In this document: piece by piece, positions 26,459 to 34,496 of the stretch | How the letters are laid out: each line of letters starts with the position of its first letter | How positions within the stretch are numbered: the stretch's first letter is position 1 | NCBI GenBank assembly: GCA_023453025.1 | Contig: JAEXUD010000027.1 | Location: 1-64,000, forward strand | Length of the DNA: 64,000 bases | Direction: 5' to 3' | From: Bacillota bacterium | Lineage (GTDB): Bacteria; Bacillota; Clostridia; Tissierellales; Sedimentibacteraceae | The notes under the pieces: model-generated | Seen by the model: only the letters and a program-made list of their open reading frames with translations | Databases searched by the model: none | What the model was told of the DNA's origin: nothing | Position numbers and translations under genes: made by a program

Positions 26459-27049
26459 TTAGGAACTGGTAATACTTCTTGTCCAATCCCCTTTCAATAA
26501 ACCTATAATTGCATAAAAAAAGCACTTACAATCCATCAAAAAACCAATCTTATCAACATACTCCCCATCAAATCTGGCCTCATCTTCTATGGTCATTATA
26601 TCCCTGCTATTAATCTGTGCCCAGCCGGTGATCCCCGGTCTGATACTATTAGCACCATACATGTCTCTAATATCAATCAAATCATGCTGATTGGAACGAG
26701 CCGGCCTTGGTCCGATTATTGACATCTCACCTTTAAGGATATTAATAAATTGCGGCAGCTTATCTAAGCTTGTCTTGCGTAGAAACTTACCAACTCTGGT
26801 AATATACTGATCCGGATTCTCAAGAAGATTTGTTTGAATACCCCTGGGAGTATCTATCCTCATAATTCTAAATTTAAATTTAGTAAAATGGATTTCATGC
26901 ATTCCCACGCGCCGTTGCATAAAAAGCGCCGGCCCTGTTGAATCAACCCTAATTGCAATAATTAAAATCAAAAAAACAGGTGATAACACAACAAGAGCCA
27001 AAAACGAAATAACCAAATCAATTAATCTTTTTATTTTTAAGTAATTCAT
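26459..27049 (-). CDS. Second small sugar phosphotransferase
   Basis: A 196-residue PglC-like protein: IKRLIDLVISFLALVVLSPVF membrane segment, KFKFRIMRIDTPRG, LRKTSLDKLPQFINILKGEM, IIGPRPARSNQ, and ITGWAQINSRD. The expected Arg-Ser after KF is replaced by Arg-Ile-Met, a small departure from the usual KFRSM. It overlaps no neighbour; 151 bases of non-coding sequence separate it from the aminotransferase gene. It may start a different repeat unit from the transferase at 24542, or be partly redundant. Confidence 0.87.
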   Translation of the reverse strand: MNYLKIKRLIDLVISFLALVVLSPVFLILIIAIRVDSTGPALFMQRRVGMHEIHFTKFKFRIMRIDTPRGIQTNLLENPDQYITRVGKFLRKTSLDKLPQFINILKGEMSIIGPRPARSNQHDLIDIRDMYGANSIRPGITGWAQINSRDIMTIEDEARFDGEYVDKIGFLMDCKCFFYAIIGLLKGDWTRSITSS

Positions 27050-27152
27050 AATCTACCTCAATAATCTTAATATTCATTAATTTCGTATATTATTATTGTT
27101 GTCCGTAGTATGTATAGAGCTGTTAAAAGGATAGTCAAAAGGATGTATAATT

Positions 27153-29117
27153 TTATACTGTCTCAACATTAAAAATATTATAAACCATTTCACTTTCCTG
27201 CTCTTGTACAGTATTTTCATATTGAGCATTTAATTCTTCTTGGTTATTTGGAGTTCTCATGTATGTTGGGACTATATCCTCTATTAATTTTAATTGTGTT
27301 TCTGTATCCATATTAACTGCTGCTGTATGAAGATTATTAATCGTATTGAATAATTTAACCTCATTAATATGTGTAGACTTTTCAATAAATATCTTATCTA
27401 TTTCTGTCTTGGTTTGTTCCTTTTCTTCTGTTATCAGAAGCTCTTCATAGAGCTTTTCTCCGGGTCTTAAGCCTGTATATGTAATTTTAATGTCTTTATC
27501 CGGAACCAGTCCGGCAAGTCTGATTAAATTATATGCTAAATCTTTTATTTTTACAGGTTCACCCATGTCCAGGACAAATATTTCTCCTCCTGTTGCTATT
27601 GTTGCTGCCCTGAGCACAAGCTGCACTGCTTCAGGTATAGTCATGAAATATCTCGTTATTTCTTCATGTGTTACTGTTACGGGACCGCCTGACTTTATTT
27701 GGTCCATAAACAATGGTATTACCGAACCATTGCTGCCCAACACGTTTCCGAATCTGACTGCTACAAAATCAGTCTTGCTGTGTTGATTAAAGGCTTGTAT
27801 TATCATTTCACATATTCGTTTTGTAGCTCCCATAACATTTGTAGGATTGACTGCTTTATCAGTTGATATGAGAACGAATTTCTCTGTTTTGTATTTGTCA
27901 GCCATAAAGACTGTGTTGTATGTACCGATAATGTTATTTTTTATAGCTTCCTCAGGGTTGTTTTCCATCAACGGCACATGCTTGTGTGCTGCCGCATGGA
28001 AGACTATATCAATATGTTTTTCAGAAAATATTTGCTCCAGTTTATTTTTATCTCTTACGGAAGCTATTTGAACTTCCATGTTCAAGGTTTCTCCATATTT
28101 ACGCAAAAGCTCTTGTTGGATACTGTAGGCATTGTTTTCGTAAATATCAAATATTATGAGATTTTTGGGCGAATATAAGGCTATCTGCCTGCACAGCTCC
28201 GACCCTATGGAGCCTCCGCCTCCTGTAACCAGGACTACTTTGTTTTCTATGTATTTTTTTGTCACCTGGCAGTCTAAAACAATAGGCTCTCTTCCAAGAA
28301 GGTCTTCAACTTGTACATCTCTGAGCTTGCCTAATAAATCCTTTGAGCCTCTGTTGTCAATTAAGCTGTATATTTCAGGAAGTATCTTAAGTTTGCACTG
28401 TGTTTCAGCACAAAGGTTTAAAATACGTTTCTTGTTTTCCTTGTCTATTGATGGAATTGATATGATTATTTTTTCGATATCGTATTTCCTTGCCATATCT
28501 TTTATGGTATTGGTATCTCCTACTACAGTTGCATAGTAAATTCTTCTGCCTATTTTGGAAACATCATCATCTACAATGCATTTAACATTGTAATGATTAT
28601 GATTATTAGATTTAATTTCCCCTAGCATGGTGTAGGTTGCTTGTCCGGCCCCTACAATCATTACATTTGTTTCAGTGTCCTCAGATTTTGGTGCTTTGTT
28701 TTTTCCGACGATTAAAAGTGCTCTGAACACTACTCTTGCGGTAATTGACAGCAATGATGAAAAAACCGTCGCAAATGGGTATACATAGTTGAATATACTT
28801 ATGCCAAGACCCTTGGTAACCAAGTAAAAAAGAGCATTAGCCAAAAGTGATGCACAAATGCAGTGGTATAAATCAACTATACCGGTGTATCTCCACATAT
28901 TTCTGTATACTTTTAAGGCAATGAATGTTCCAATATAAATAATTGTATAAATCAGGACTGTGCTTTTGATAATTTCTACCTTGACTGGTTCTATGCCTGT
29001 GATAGCATAAGGCACTGCATAAGAAATTATTGCGATGCAAGCATCTATCAGCATTGGTATATACCTTCGATACCTGTTTAGAAGTGAATACGCTCTTAAA
29101 TAAATAGTCATTTTCAA
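27153..29117 (-). CDS. Membrane-bound UDP-HexNAc 4,6-dehydratase (PglF/CapD type)
   Basis: A 654-residue protein with four N-terminal membrane helices (to about residue 130), a first Rossmann/CoA-binding-like domain (GAGQA at 156-160) and a catalytic short-chain dehydrogenase domain (TGGGGSIGSE at 298-307, NVMGATK with Met429 and Lys433). It converts UDP-GlcNAc to UDP-4-keto-6-deoxy-GlcNAc. This is the first gene behind the c-di-GMP-I riboswitch, so its leader of about 280 bases should couple entry into locus A to the second messenger. The C-terminal ~60 residues are an acidic tail. Confidence 0.92.
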   Translation of the reverse strand: MKMTIYLRAYSLLNRYRRYIPMLIDACIAIISYAVPYAITGIEPVKVEIIKSTVLIYTIIYIGTFIALKVYRNMWRYTGIVDLYHCICASLLANALFYLVTKGLGISIFNYVYPFATVFSSLLSITARVVFRALLIVGKNKAPKSEDTETNVMIVGAGQATYTMLGEIKSNNHNHYNVKCIVDDDVSKIGRRIYYATVVGDTNTIKDMARKYDIEKIIISIPSIDKENKKRILNLCAETQCKLKILPEIYSLIDNRGSKDLLGKLRDVQVEDLLGREPIVLDCQVTKKYIENKVVLVTGGGGSIGSELCRQIALYSPKNLIIFDIYENNAYSIQQELLRKYGETLNMEVQIASVRDKNKLEQIFSEKHIDIVFHAAAHKHVPLMENNPEEAIKNNIIGTYNTVFMADKYKTEKFVLISTDKAVNPTNVMGATKRICEMIIQAFNQHSKTDFVAVRFGNVLGSNGSVIPLFMDQIKSGGPVTVTHEEITRYFMTIPEAVQLVLRAATIATGGEIFVLDMGEPVKIKDLAYNLIRLAGLVPDKDIKITYTGLRPGEKLYEELLITEEKEQTKTEIDKIFIEKSTHINEVKLFNTINNLHTAAVNMDTETQLKLIEDIVPTYMRTPNNQEELNAQYENTVQEQESEMVYNIFNVETV

Positions 29118-29370
29118 TACCCCATTGTTTTGACATTATTTACAAGATTATTTTTATTATTAAATTTTTTTATACCCCAGAATTTTGTTGCTGGCTTACG
29201 AATATAATATTAAGTATTGTATTGCCTAATTAATAATATTTTGCAAATTTAATCCCGGAATATCACTAAAGATATTAATTAATACTATCTTTACATTAAT
29301 AATAATCTTGCTAAATACTGTATATTTTATTATGTCAATAACTACAATGCCTTTAAACGGCATAAAAATA

Positions 29371-29404
29371 GCTACTAAAAATAACAAATAATTATTCTAG
29401 CAGC
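29371..29404 (-). terminator. Riboswitch-controlled intrinsic terminator
   Basis: On the minus strand, GCTGCTAGAATAA pairs (one wobble, one bulge) with TTATTTTTAGTAGC around a short loop, then TATTTTTA follows. The 5' arm includes the TGCT that should form the 3' strand of the aptamer closing stem (P1). The two folds exclude each other, which is the layout of a transcription-terminating riboswitch. Ligand binding should stabilise P1 and block the terminator, giving an ON switch. That direction is inference. Confidence 0.65.
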
Positions 29405-29482
29405 CGAACTATCATAGCGTTTCAACTTTGTGCCTTAGACTTCTTAGCTTTGCGTCCTGATCTTTCGACCAGTTTGCCTTTT
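29398..29482 (-). ncRNA. c-di-GMP-I riboswitch (GEMM-I)
   Basis: Minus-strand sequence shows the conserved aptamer order: GGCAAAC, a P2 hairpin closed by a GAAA tetraloop (CTGGTCGAAAGATCAG), the invariant GGACGCAAAGCTA, then CTAAGGC and the 3' GCTATGATAG segment ending in GGCTGCT. This is the cyclic-di-GMP class I consensus. It lies about 280 bases upstream of the 4,6-dehydratase gene at 27153-29117, with a promoter 70 bases before it and a terminator overlapping its 3' end. Confidence 0.93.
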
Positions 29483-29552
29483 TTTCAATTATTTACCTTA
29501 GTAAAAAATATTATGCAAATTGTCTATATTATGTATAACCCGTTACATAAAC

Positions 29553-29580
29553 ATTATAGCACATCAATTGATAAAATCAA
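29553..29580 (-). promoter_or_regulatory. Promoter of the riboswitch and capsule locus A
   Basis: On the minus strand TTGATT (29575-29580) and a perfect TATAAT (29553-29558) are 16 bases apart. Transcription would start near 29545, about 65 bases before the aptamer. The rest of the 29118-29643 gap apart from promoter, aptamer and terminator holds no other recognised feature. Confidence 0.7.
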
Positions 29581-29643
29581 GCATTTGTGATAAATACTTT
29601 TTAACAAACTTTTAACAATTAATATATGATATTTATTAAATTT

Positions 29644-30639
29644 TCAAAGAACTTTTGCTGCAAAATTCCAGGAATCTCTGCACATTTCTTCGATTCCATA
29701 TTTGGATTCGAATTCGATTTCATCTTTCGCCTTTTTTGTATCTGCATACACTGCTGCAACATCTCCGGATCTTCGCGGAGCTATTTTATAGTTTATTTTA
29801 ATGTTATTTGCTTTTTCAAATGCGTTGACTACCTGCAGCACGCTGTAACCGTTGCCTGTTCCTAAATTATAGGTATGGATTCCGTTTGCTGTTTTTATTT
29901 TATCATAAGACAGCACATGTCCTTCTGCCAAATCCTCAACATGAATATAATCCCTGACTCCTGTACCGTCAATCGTATCATAATCATCGCCGAAAACATT
30001 CAGCTGCGGCAGCTCGCCTTTTGCAACCTTACATATATATGGCATCAGGTTGTTTGGAATGCCATTTGGATTTTCGCCTATAAGCCCGCTCTTGTGAGCT
30101 CCGATCGGATTAAAATATCTTAGAAGCACTATACCGAATTCATTGTCTGATACATATAGATCTCTAAGCATATCTTCTATTACAAGCTTTGTCCTGCCAT
30201 ATGGATTGGTTACACCTAAGGGTGCATCTTCAGTGAGCGGCATCGTTTGTGTTGTCCCGTAAACAGTAGCAGATGAACTGAAGATTATTTTTTTGCAGCC
30301 GTATTTTTTCATAGTCATAAGCAGGTTTATCGTGCCTGTTATGTTGTTATTAAAATACTTGAGCGGCTCAGCAACTGATTCACCAACTGCTTTTAAACCG
30401 GCAAAGTGAATTACGCAGTCGATTTTGTTTTCCTGGAATATTTTTTCTAAACCGCTTATGTCTAACAAATCTGTTTTATAGAATTTTGGTTTTTTGTTGG
30501 TTATGTTTTCTATGCTGGTTAGGACTTCCTGTCTTGAATTGTACAGGTTGTCTAGAATTATTATGTCTTTGTTTTGTTCCAGCAGTTTCACTGCTGTGTG
30601 TGAACCGATGTAGCCGGTTCCGCCAGTGATTAGGATCAT
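29644..30639 (-). CDS. galE: UDP-glucose 4-epimerase
   Basis: A 331-residue GalE: GGTGYIGSH at 6-14, SSSATVYG at 121-128, Tyr147-x-x-x-Lys151 and the family RYFNPIGAH segment. It interconverts UDP-Glc/UDP-Gal and perhaps the HexNAc forms. The start is the ATG at 30639, seven bases after AAGGAG. A farther ATG (30660) has no such site. It stands alone between the Wzz-type gene and the riboswitch promoter and has its own promoter candidate, so it may serve both capsule loci. Confidence 0.95.
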   Translation of the reverse strand: MILITGGTGYIGSHTAVKLLEQNKDIIILDNLYNSRQEVLTSIENITNKKPKFYKTDLLDISGLEKIFQENKIDCVIHFAGLKAVGESVAEPLKYFNNNITGTINLLMTMKKYGCKKIIFSSSATVYGTTQTMPLTEDAPLGVTNPYGRTKLVIEDMLRDLYVSDNEFGIVLLRYFNPIGAHKSGLIGENPNGIPNNLMPYICKVAKGELPQLNVFGDDYDTIDGTGVRDYIHVEDLAEGHVLSYDKIKTANGIHTYNLGTGNGYSVLQVVNAFEKANNIKINYKIAPRRSGDVAAVYADTKKAKDEIEFESKYGIEEMCRDSWNFAAKVL

Positions 30640-30794
30640 GGGTTTGCTCCTTATTAACATTATTTTTGTTTTTTAGAAAGACTTGCTGGAAATTAAGACA
30701 AGTCATATTTCTTCCCTATCTTTAATTTCACGATAATATTTGAATGCACTTTACTTCTGGACTGTTAAGCTCACAACTTGTATTCAAATATGCA

Positions 30795-30823
30795 TATATA
30801 ATGCTATATTTTGAGGTCTTCAA
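30795..30823 (-). promoter_or_regulatory. Candidate promoter of galE
   Basis: TTGAAG (30818-30823) and TATATA (30795-30800) on the minus strand, 17-base spacer, about 155 bases before the galE start and just after the terminator of the Wzz-type gene. The remainder of the 30640-30990 gap shows nothing else. Confidence 0.45.
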
Positions 30824-30851
30824 TAACATGAATTCTAATAAATTTTCTTTT

Positions 30852-30887
30852 ATAAAAAAGACCCGTGAATGATATGCCTACGGGTCT
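30852..30887 (-). terminator. Terminator after the Wzz-type gene
   Basis: Minus-strand hairpin AGACCCG...CGGGTCT with a 15-base loop, followed by TTTTTTATA. It separates the wzz-like transcript from galE. Confidence 0.8.
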
Positions 30888-30990
30888 ATGCATTTAATAT
30901 TAAACAGTATTACAAGATTATTAGTGAAAATTCTAAAATACTGGTTTATTGTAAGTGTCAAATTCACCCGATATAAATAGCAAATACTTT

Positions 30991-32037
30991 TCACTTTGTC
31001 TCTTTTAACCAATACTCCTGAAATAATACAATCATAACACCTAACATTCCACCAATTACTGCACCAACAACTGTATTGAACGAATTACTTGGACTTGTTT
31101 TTTGAGTAGGCGCTACTGGCGGTGAAGGTAAATAAATGCTAGTTTCAACAACACTTATTATACTTGATTCTAATTTTTCAGCTTCACCTGTTCTATAATA
31201 TTTATTGATTGCTTGTCTTTCAACGTCTATTTCTGTTAAATAATTATTATACATTCTCATTGAATTTTCTATGCTGATAATTTGTTGCTTATTATTAACG
31301 ATATCATTTTCAATTTTAATGTAATTTGGATTGATAGTATCAACCGGAATAACATAATCGCTTGTATTGTTTAATTGAGTCTTAATCTCTATGTTAGCTT
31401 TGCCTGATGAAATAGTCTGGGGGGTTTGGGTTAATAATTCTTCATTTTCTTTTAAAATAGCTTTAACTCTATCCAGTTCATTTTCTAATGATTTTATCTC
31501 TACTTTAAAGTAGTTGTTGTAATAGCTCACAACTCTCTCTTTCGCCATTGCATCAATAAAATCCAAATAATTACTATATAATGTTTGAGCTAATTTTAAT
31601 GATTCTTCAGGATTATTTGATGAAACTATTACATTAAAACTATTCTGAACATTGCCAACTTTGACTTCATTTTTATCTAATGAAATTTTTTCTTTTAAAT
31701 CTTCCAAACTAACATCTTCAAAACTATATCCCATGTCTTTTATAGTATTAATTAAAACATCATTGCTAAGTATTAAGTTGATATATTGTTCATTGGATGT
31801 TAACGGTAATTTATATTCACCATATCTTGTGCTATATGTCTCAGGCATGCTTATAACTATATTTAATATTGTATCATATACAGGGGATATTAAAAACATA
31901 CTAAACATTGCTGACAATATAGCAATTATTAAAGTAAAACTTATTATAGTTTTTTTTCTTTTCCATAAAACCATAATTAATTCTCTTAAACTTATTTCAT
32001 CTTCGTAGTTTTTCTTATAATTTTGGTTTAAGTTCAT
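30991..32037 (-). CDS. Chain-length determinant protein (Wzz/BY-kinase adaptor type)
   Basis: A 348-residue protein with an N-terminal Wzz domain (SLRELIMVLWKRKKTIISFTLIIAILSAM, first membrane helix at about 32-52), a long extracellular coiled region, a proline-rich stretch (LPSPPVAPTQKTSP) and a C-terminal helix near 325-342. It sets polymer length with a Wzy polymerase. Gram-positive versions activate a tyrosine kinase (CapB/EpsD), but no such kinase or cognate phosphatase gene lies in this window. It has its own promoter and terminator, so it may serve both loci. Confidence 0.85.
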   Translation of the reverse strand: MNLNQNYKKNYEDEISLRELIMVLWKRKKTIISFTLIIAILSAMFSMFLISPVYDTILNIVISMPETYSTRYGEYKLPLTSNEQYINLILSNDVLINTIKDMGYSFEDVSLEDLKEKISLDKNEVKVGNVQNSFNVIVSSNNPEESLKLAQTLYSNYLDFIDAMAKERVVSYYNNYFKVEIKSLENELDRVKAILKENEELLTQTPQTISSGKANIEIKTQLNNTSDYVIPVDTINPNYIKIENDIVNNKQQIISIENSMRMYNNYLTEIDVERQAINKYYRTGEAEKLESSIISVVETSIYLPSPPVAPTQKTSPSNSFNTVVGAVIGGMLGVMIVLFQEYWLKETK

Positions 32038-32074
32038 TATTTACTCCTATTATTTCAACTAGTTTCACTTCATT

Positions 32075-32103
32075 AGTATAGCAGATTAAATACTTATCTT
32101 CAA
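32075..32103 (-). promoter_or_regulatory. Promoter of the Wzz-type gene
   Basis: Minus strand TTGAAG (32098-32103), 17-base spacer, TATACT (32075-32080), 38 bases before the start codon. Confidence 0.65.
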
Positions 32104-32212
32104 TTGTTTATTAAAATTTTTATTAACATCCTCAATGCTTGCACCATTTGGAAAAGAAGCTGTGAAATATTGTTAATCATTTGCTAAATCAAATATTTCC
32201 TAGGTTCTGCTG

Positions 32213-33379
32213 CTAATCCCTAGAATATAAATCTCTGGAATATACTTTCCACTCTACATCTTTAATATCGTCAGACATTCTGTTAGCAATAATAATATCC
32301 GATATCTCCTTAAATTCAGCTAAATCATTAATTACTCTTGAATTATAAAAATTATCCTCTGTTAATTCGGGTTCATAGACTATGACCTCAATACCCTTCC
32401 CTTTAATGCGTTTCATAACGCCTTGAATAGAAGATTCCCTAAAATTATCCGAATCCGTTTTCATAGTCAGTCTATAAACCCCTACAATCTTAGGGCTTCG
32501 TTTTATAATCATTTCAGCAATATGGTCTTTTCTTGTTCTGTTTGCATCAACTATTGCTGACATCAAATTCTGTGGTACATCCGCATAATTAGCTAATAGT
32601 TGCTTTGTATCCTTTGGCAAACAATATCCTCCGTAACCAAATGAAGGATTATTATAATGTCTTCCAATACGTGGATCTAAGCATACCCCTTCAATAATTT
32701 GTTGTGTGTTTAATCCTCTAACCTCCGCGTAAGTATCAAGTTCGTTAAAATATGCAACACGAAGTGCTAGGTAAGTATTAGCAAACAGTTTAATTGCTTC
32801 CGCCTCTGTTGAATCTGTATATAAAACTGGAATATCCTTTTTATTTGCTCCTGCCAATAGAAGTTCAGCAAATTTTTTAGCTCTTTCAGATTGTTCTCCC
32901 AATACAATCCTAGAAGGATAAAGATTATCGTAAAGTGCTTTTCCTTCTCTTAAAAACTCAGGAGAAAAAAAGATATTTTCTGTTTCAAATATTTCTCTTG
33001 CTTTCTTCGTATATCCTACTGGTACTGTAGATTTTATTACCATTACCGCATTTGGATTTATAGATAATACAGTTGCTATAACAGCTTCAACTGATCTGGT
33101 ATTAAAATAATTTTTCTCAGAATCATAATTAGTAGGAGTAGAAATAATAACATACTCTGCATCCTTATAAGCTTTATAATTATCTGTTGTCGCTTTTAAA
33201 TATAATTCTTTTGTTGAAAGAAATTCTTCAATTTCTTTATCAATTATAGGTGATTTTTTATTATTAATCATATCTACTTTTTCTTGGATTATATCCATAG
33301 CTATTACTTCGTTATGCTGAGCTAATAATATTGCATTTGATAAACCGACATAGCCTGCTCCCGCTACTGTAATCTTCAT
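32213..33379 (-). CDS. ugd: UDP-glucose 6-dehydrogenase, short form
   Basis: A 388-residue nucleotide-sugar dehydrogenase of the E. coli Ugd length class: AGAGYVGL at 6-13, STVPVGYT at 117-124 and the catalytic loop GYGGYCLPKD with Cys253. It probably makes UDP-glucuronate, but is clearly divergent from the 455-residue enzyme at 7284-8651, so the two were acquired separately. A UDP-ManNAc or UDP-GlcNAc dehydrogenase role is less likely from the motifs. TAGGAGG precedes the ATG. A promoter candidate lies at 33430-33458. Confidence 0.92.
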   Translation of the reverse strand: MKITVAGAGYVGLSNAILLAQHNEVIAMDIIQEKVDMINNKKSPIIDKEIEEFLSTKELYLKATTDNYKAYKDAEYVIISTPTNYDSEKNYFNTRSVEAVIATVLSINPNAVMVIKSTVPVGYTKKAREIFETENIFFSPEFLREGKALYDNLYPSRIVLGEQSERAKKFAELLLAGANKKDIPVLYTDSTEAEAIKLFANTYLALRVAYFNELDTYAEVRGLNTQQIIEGVCLDPRIGRHYNNPSFGYGGYCLPKDTKQLLANYADVPQNLMSAIVDANRTRKDHIAEMIIKRSPKIVGVYRLTMKTDSDNFRESSIQGVMKRIKGKGIEVIVYEPELTEDNFYNSRVINDLAEFKEISDIIIANRMSDDIKDVEWKVYSRDLYSRD

Positions 33380-33429
33380 GTTTTGAGCCTCCTAGCATAG
33401 TTATATAATTAACTTTGTTATATTTTAGT

Positions 33430-33458
33430 ATTATACATGAATAAAATAATGTACTTAA
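33430..33458 (-). promoter_or_regulatory. Candidate promoter of the short-form ugd
   Basis: Minus strand TTAAGT (33453-33458), 17-base spacer, perfect TATAAT (33430-33435), about 50 bases before the start codon. The -35 match is poor. Confidence 0.35.
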
Positions 33459-33530
33459 AATATTTTATATATATTTCTTGAACAATATTTTTTCTAATGT
33501 TAATTTGCAAAGATATTCAAAAAGCATTTA

Positions 33531-34442
33531 TTATTTTATTGGAAGGATAATCCAATCACCTAACATTTGTTCAACATCATTACGATAATACTTGGCTAAG
33601 CCACCAGTCGGTGTGAATGTCATTTCGCCAAATATAGGTACACCATTATAGTCATAAAAATCTACTCTTACAAATGGAAAAGGTTTAGAAAGTTTTTTTG
33701 CGTATTCATTCATTTCATCTAAACAGGCAGGTTTTTTAAAATCATATGTTTTATATCCCTCTTTTAAAAAATCTAATTTATTCCATTGTAGGTCATAATA
33801 TGTTTTATGTGTATATCCGTTTTCAACAACACCTACATAAAGAAACTTTGGATTACCATTAAAACAGAAAAATTTATAGTCATTAGGTGTGACTCCTTGT
33901 TCTGTTTCAAGATATCTTTCACATATGATTTTCGGCTTAATCTTTGAATAATGCACTTCTGCATTTGTTAATCCAAACTCCATATTTAACCAATTATTAA
34001 ATTTTCCTAGCACTTCTTCTTTATTTAATTTGGCCTTATCTCTACAAATGATATTTGTATCACATCCATTTGTTGTCTTTAAAACAAACTTATTGGGTAG
34101 CGATTCCCAATTTATTTCCACAATACTATTATAAACGCTATATAATTCATTTAAAATTTCACTACAGCCACATTCTTCTATATATTTTCTTACTTCATAC
34201 TTATCAGCACACTTAATTAATAAGGGACTTTCCCAATAAAGTTTTAACCATTGTATTTTTTCGTTAAAACTTTTTGGATTTTTTAAATTTAACTTTTTAC
34301 CAATTACAATTCTATAAATATACCTTGTTGCTAATTCTGGAGATAATTTACTCAAAACTATCATAACTCTATCATTTATTTTTTTTATGTTCTCTTTTAG
34401 TGATGCATTTTTTCCTATTATTTTCTTTACTGTATTTATCAT
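33531..34442 (-). CDS. TupA-like ATP-grasp protein
   Basis: About 303 residues of the ATPgrasp_TupA family: KSFNEKIQWLKLYW, KCADKYEVRKYI, PNKFVLKTTNGCDTNIIC, DYKFFCFNGNPKFLYVG and VRVDFYDYNGVPIFGEMTF, the last holding the expected metal ligands. TupA was named for teichuronopeptide synthesis and is thought to form an amide between an acid and an amine. Here it may join an amino acid or peptide to a uronic acid of polymer B. I choose the ATG at 34442 because GGAGG precedes it. The TTG at 34457 is part of that site. It is the last gene of locus B. Confidence 0.82.
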   Translation of the reverse strand: MINTVKKIIGKNASLKENIKKINDRVMIVLSKLSPELATRYIYRIVIGKKLNLKNPKSFNEKIQWLKLYWESPLLIKCADKYEVRKYIEECGCSEILNELYSVYNSIVEINWESLPNKFVLKTTNGCDTNIICRDKAKLNKEEVLGKFNNWLNMEFGLTNAEVHYSKIKPKIICERYLETEQGVTPNDYKFFCFNGNPKFLYVGVVENGYTHKTYYDLQWNKLDFLKEGYKTYDFKKPACLDEMNEYAKKLSKPFPFVRVDFYDYNGVPIFGEMTFTPTGGLAKYYRNDVEQMLGDWIILPIK

Positions 34443-34496
34443 AATTATTTCCTCCAAACTATTTAAATTTTAAAGAATATCTTTTTTATATAAATC

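Noticed and set aside
26319..26525. Minus-strand frame of 68 codons overlapping the second sugar transferase end
   Set aside because: Different frame from the transferase, mixed hydrophilic product without motifs; the transferase already has a normal C-terminus.
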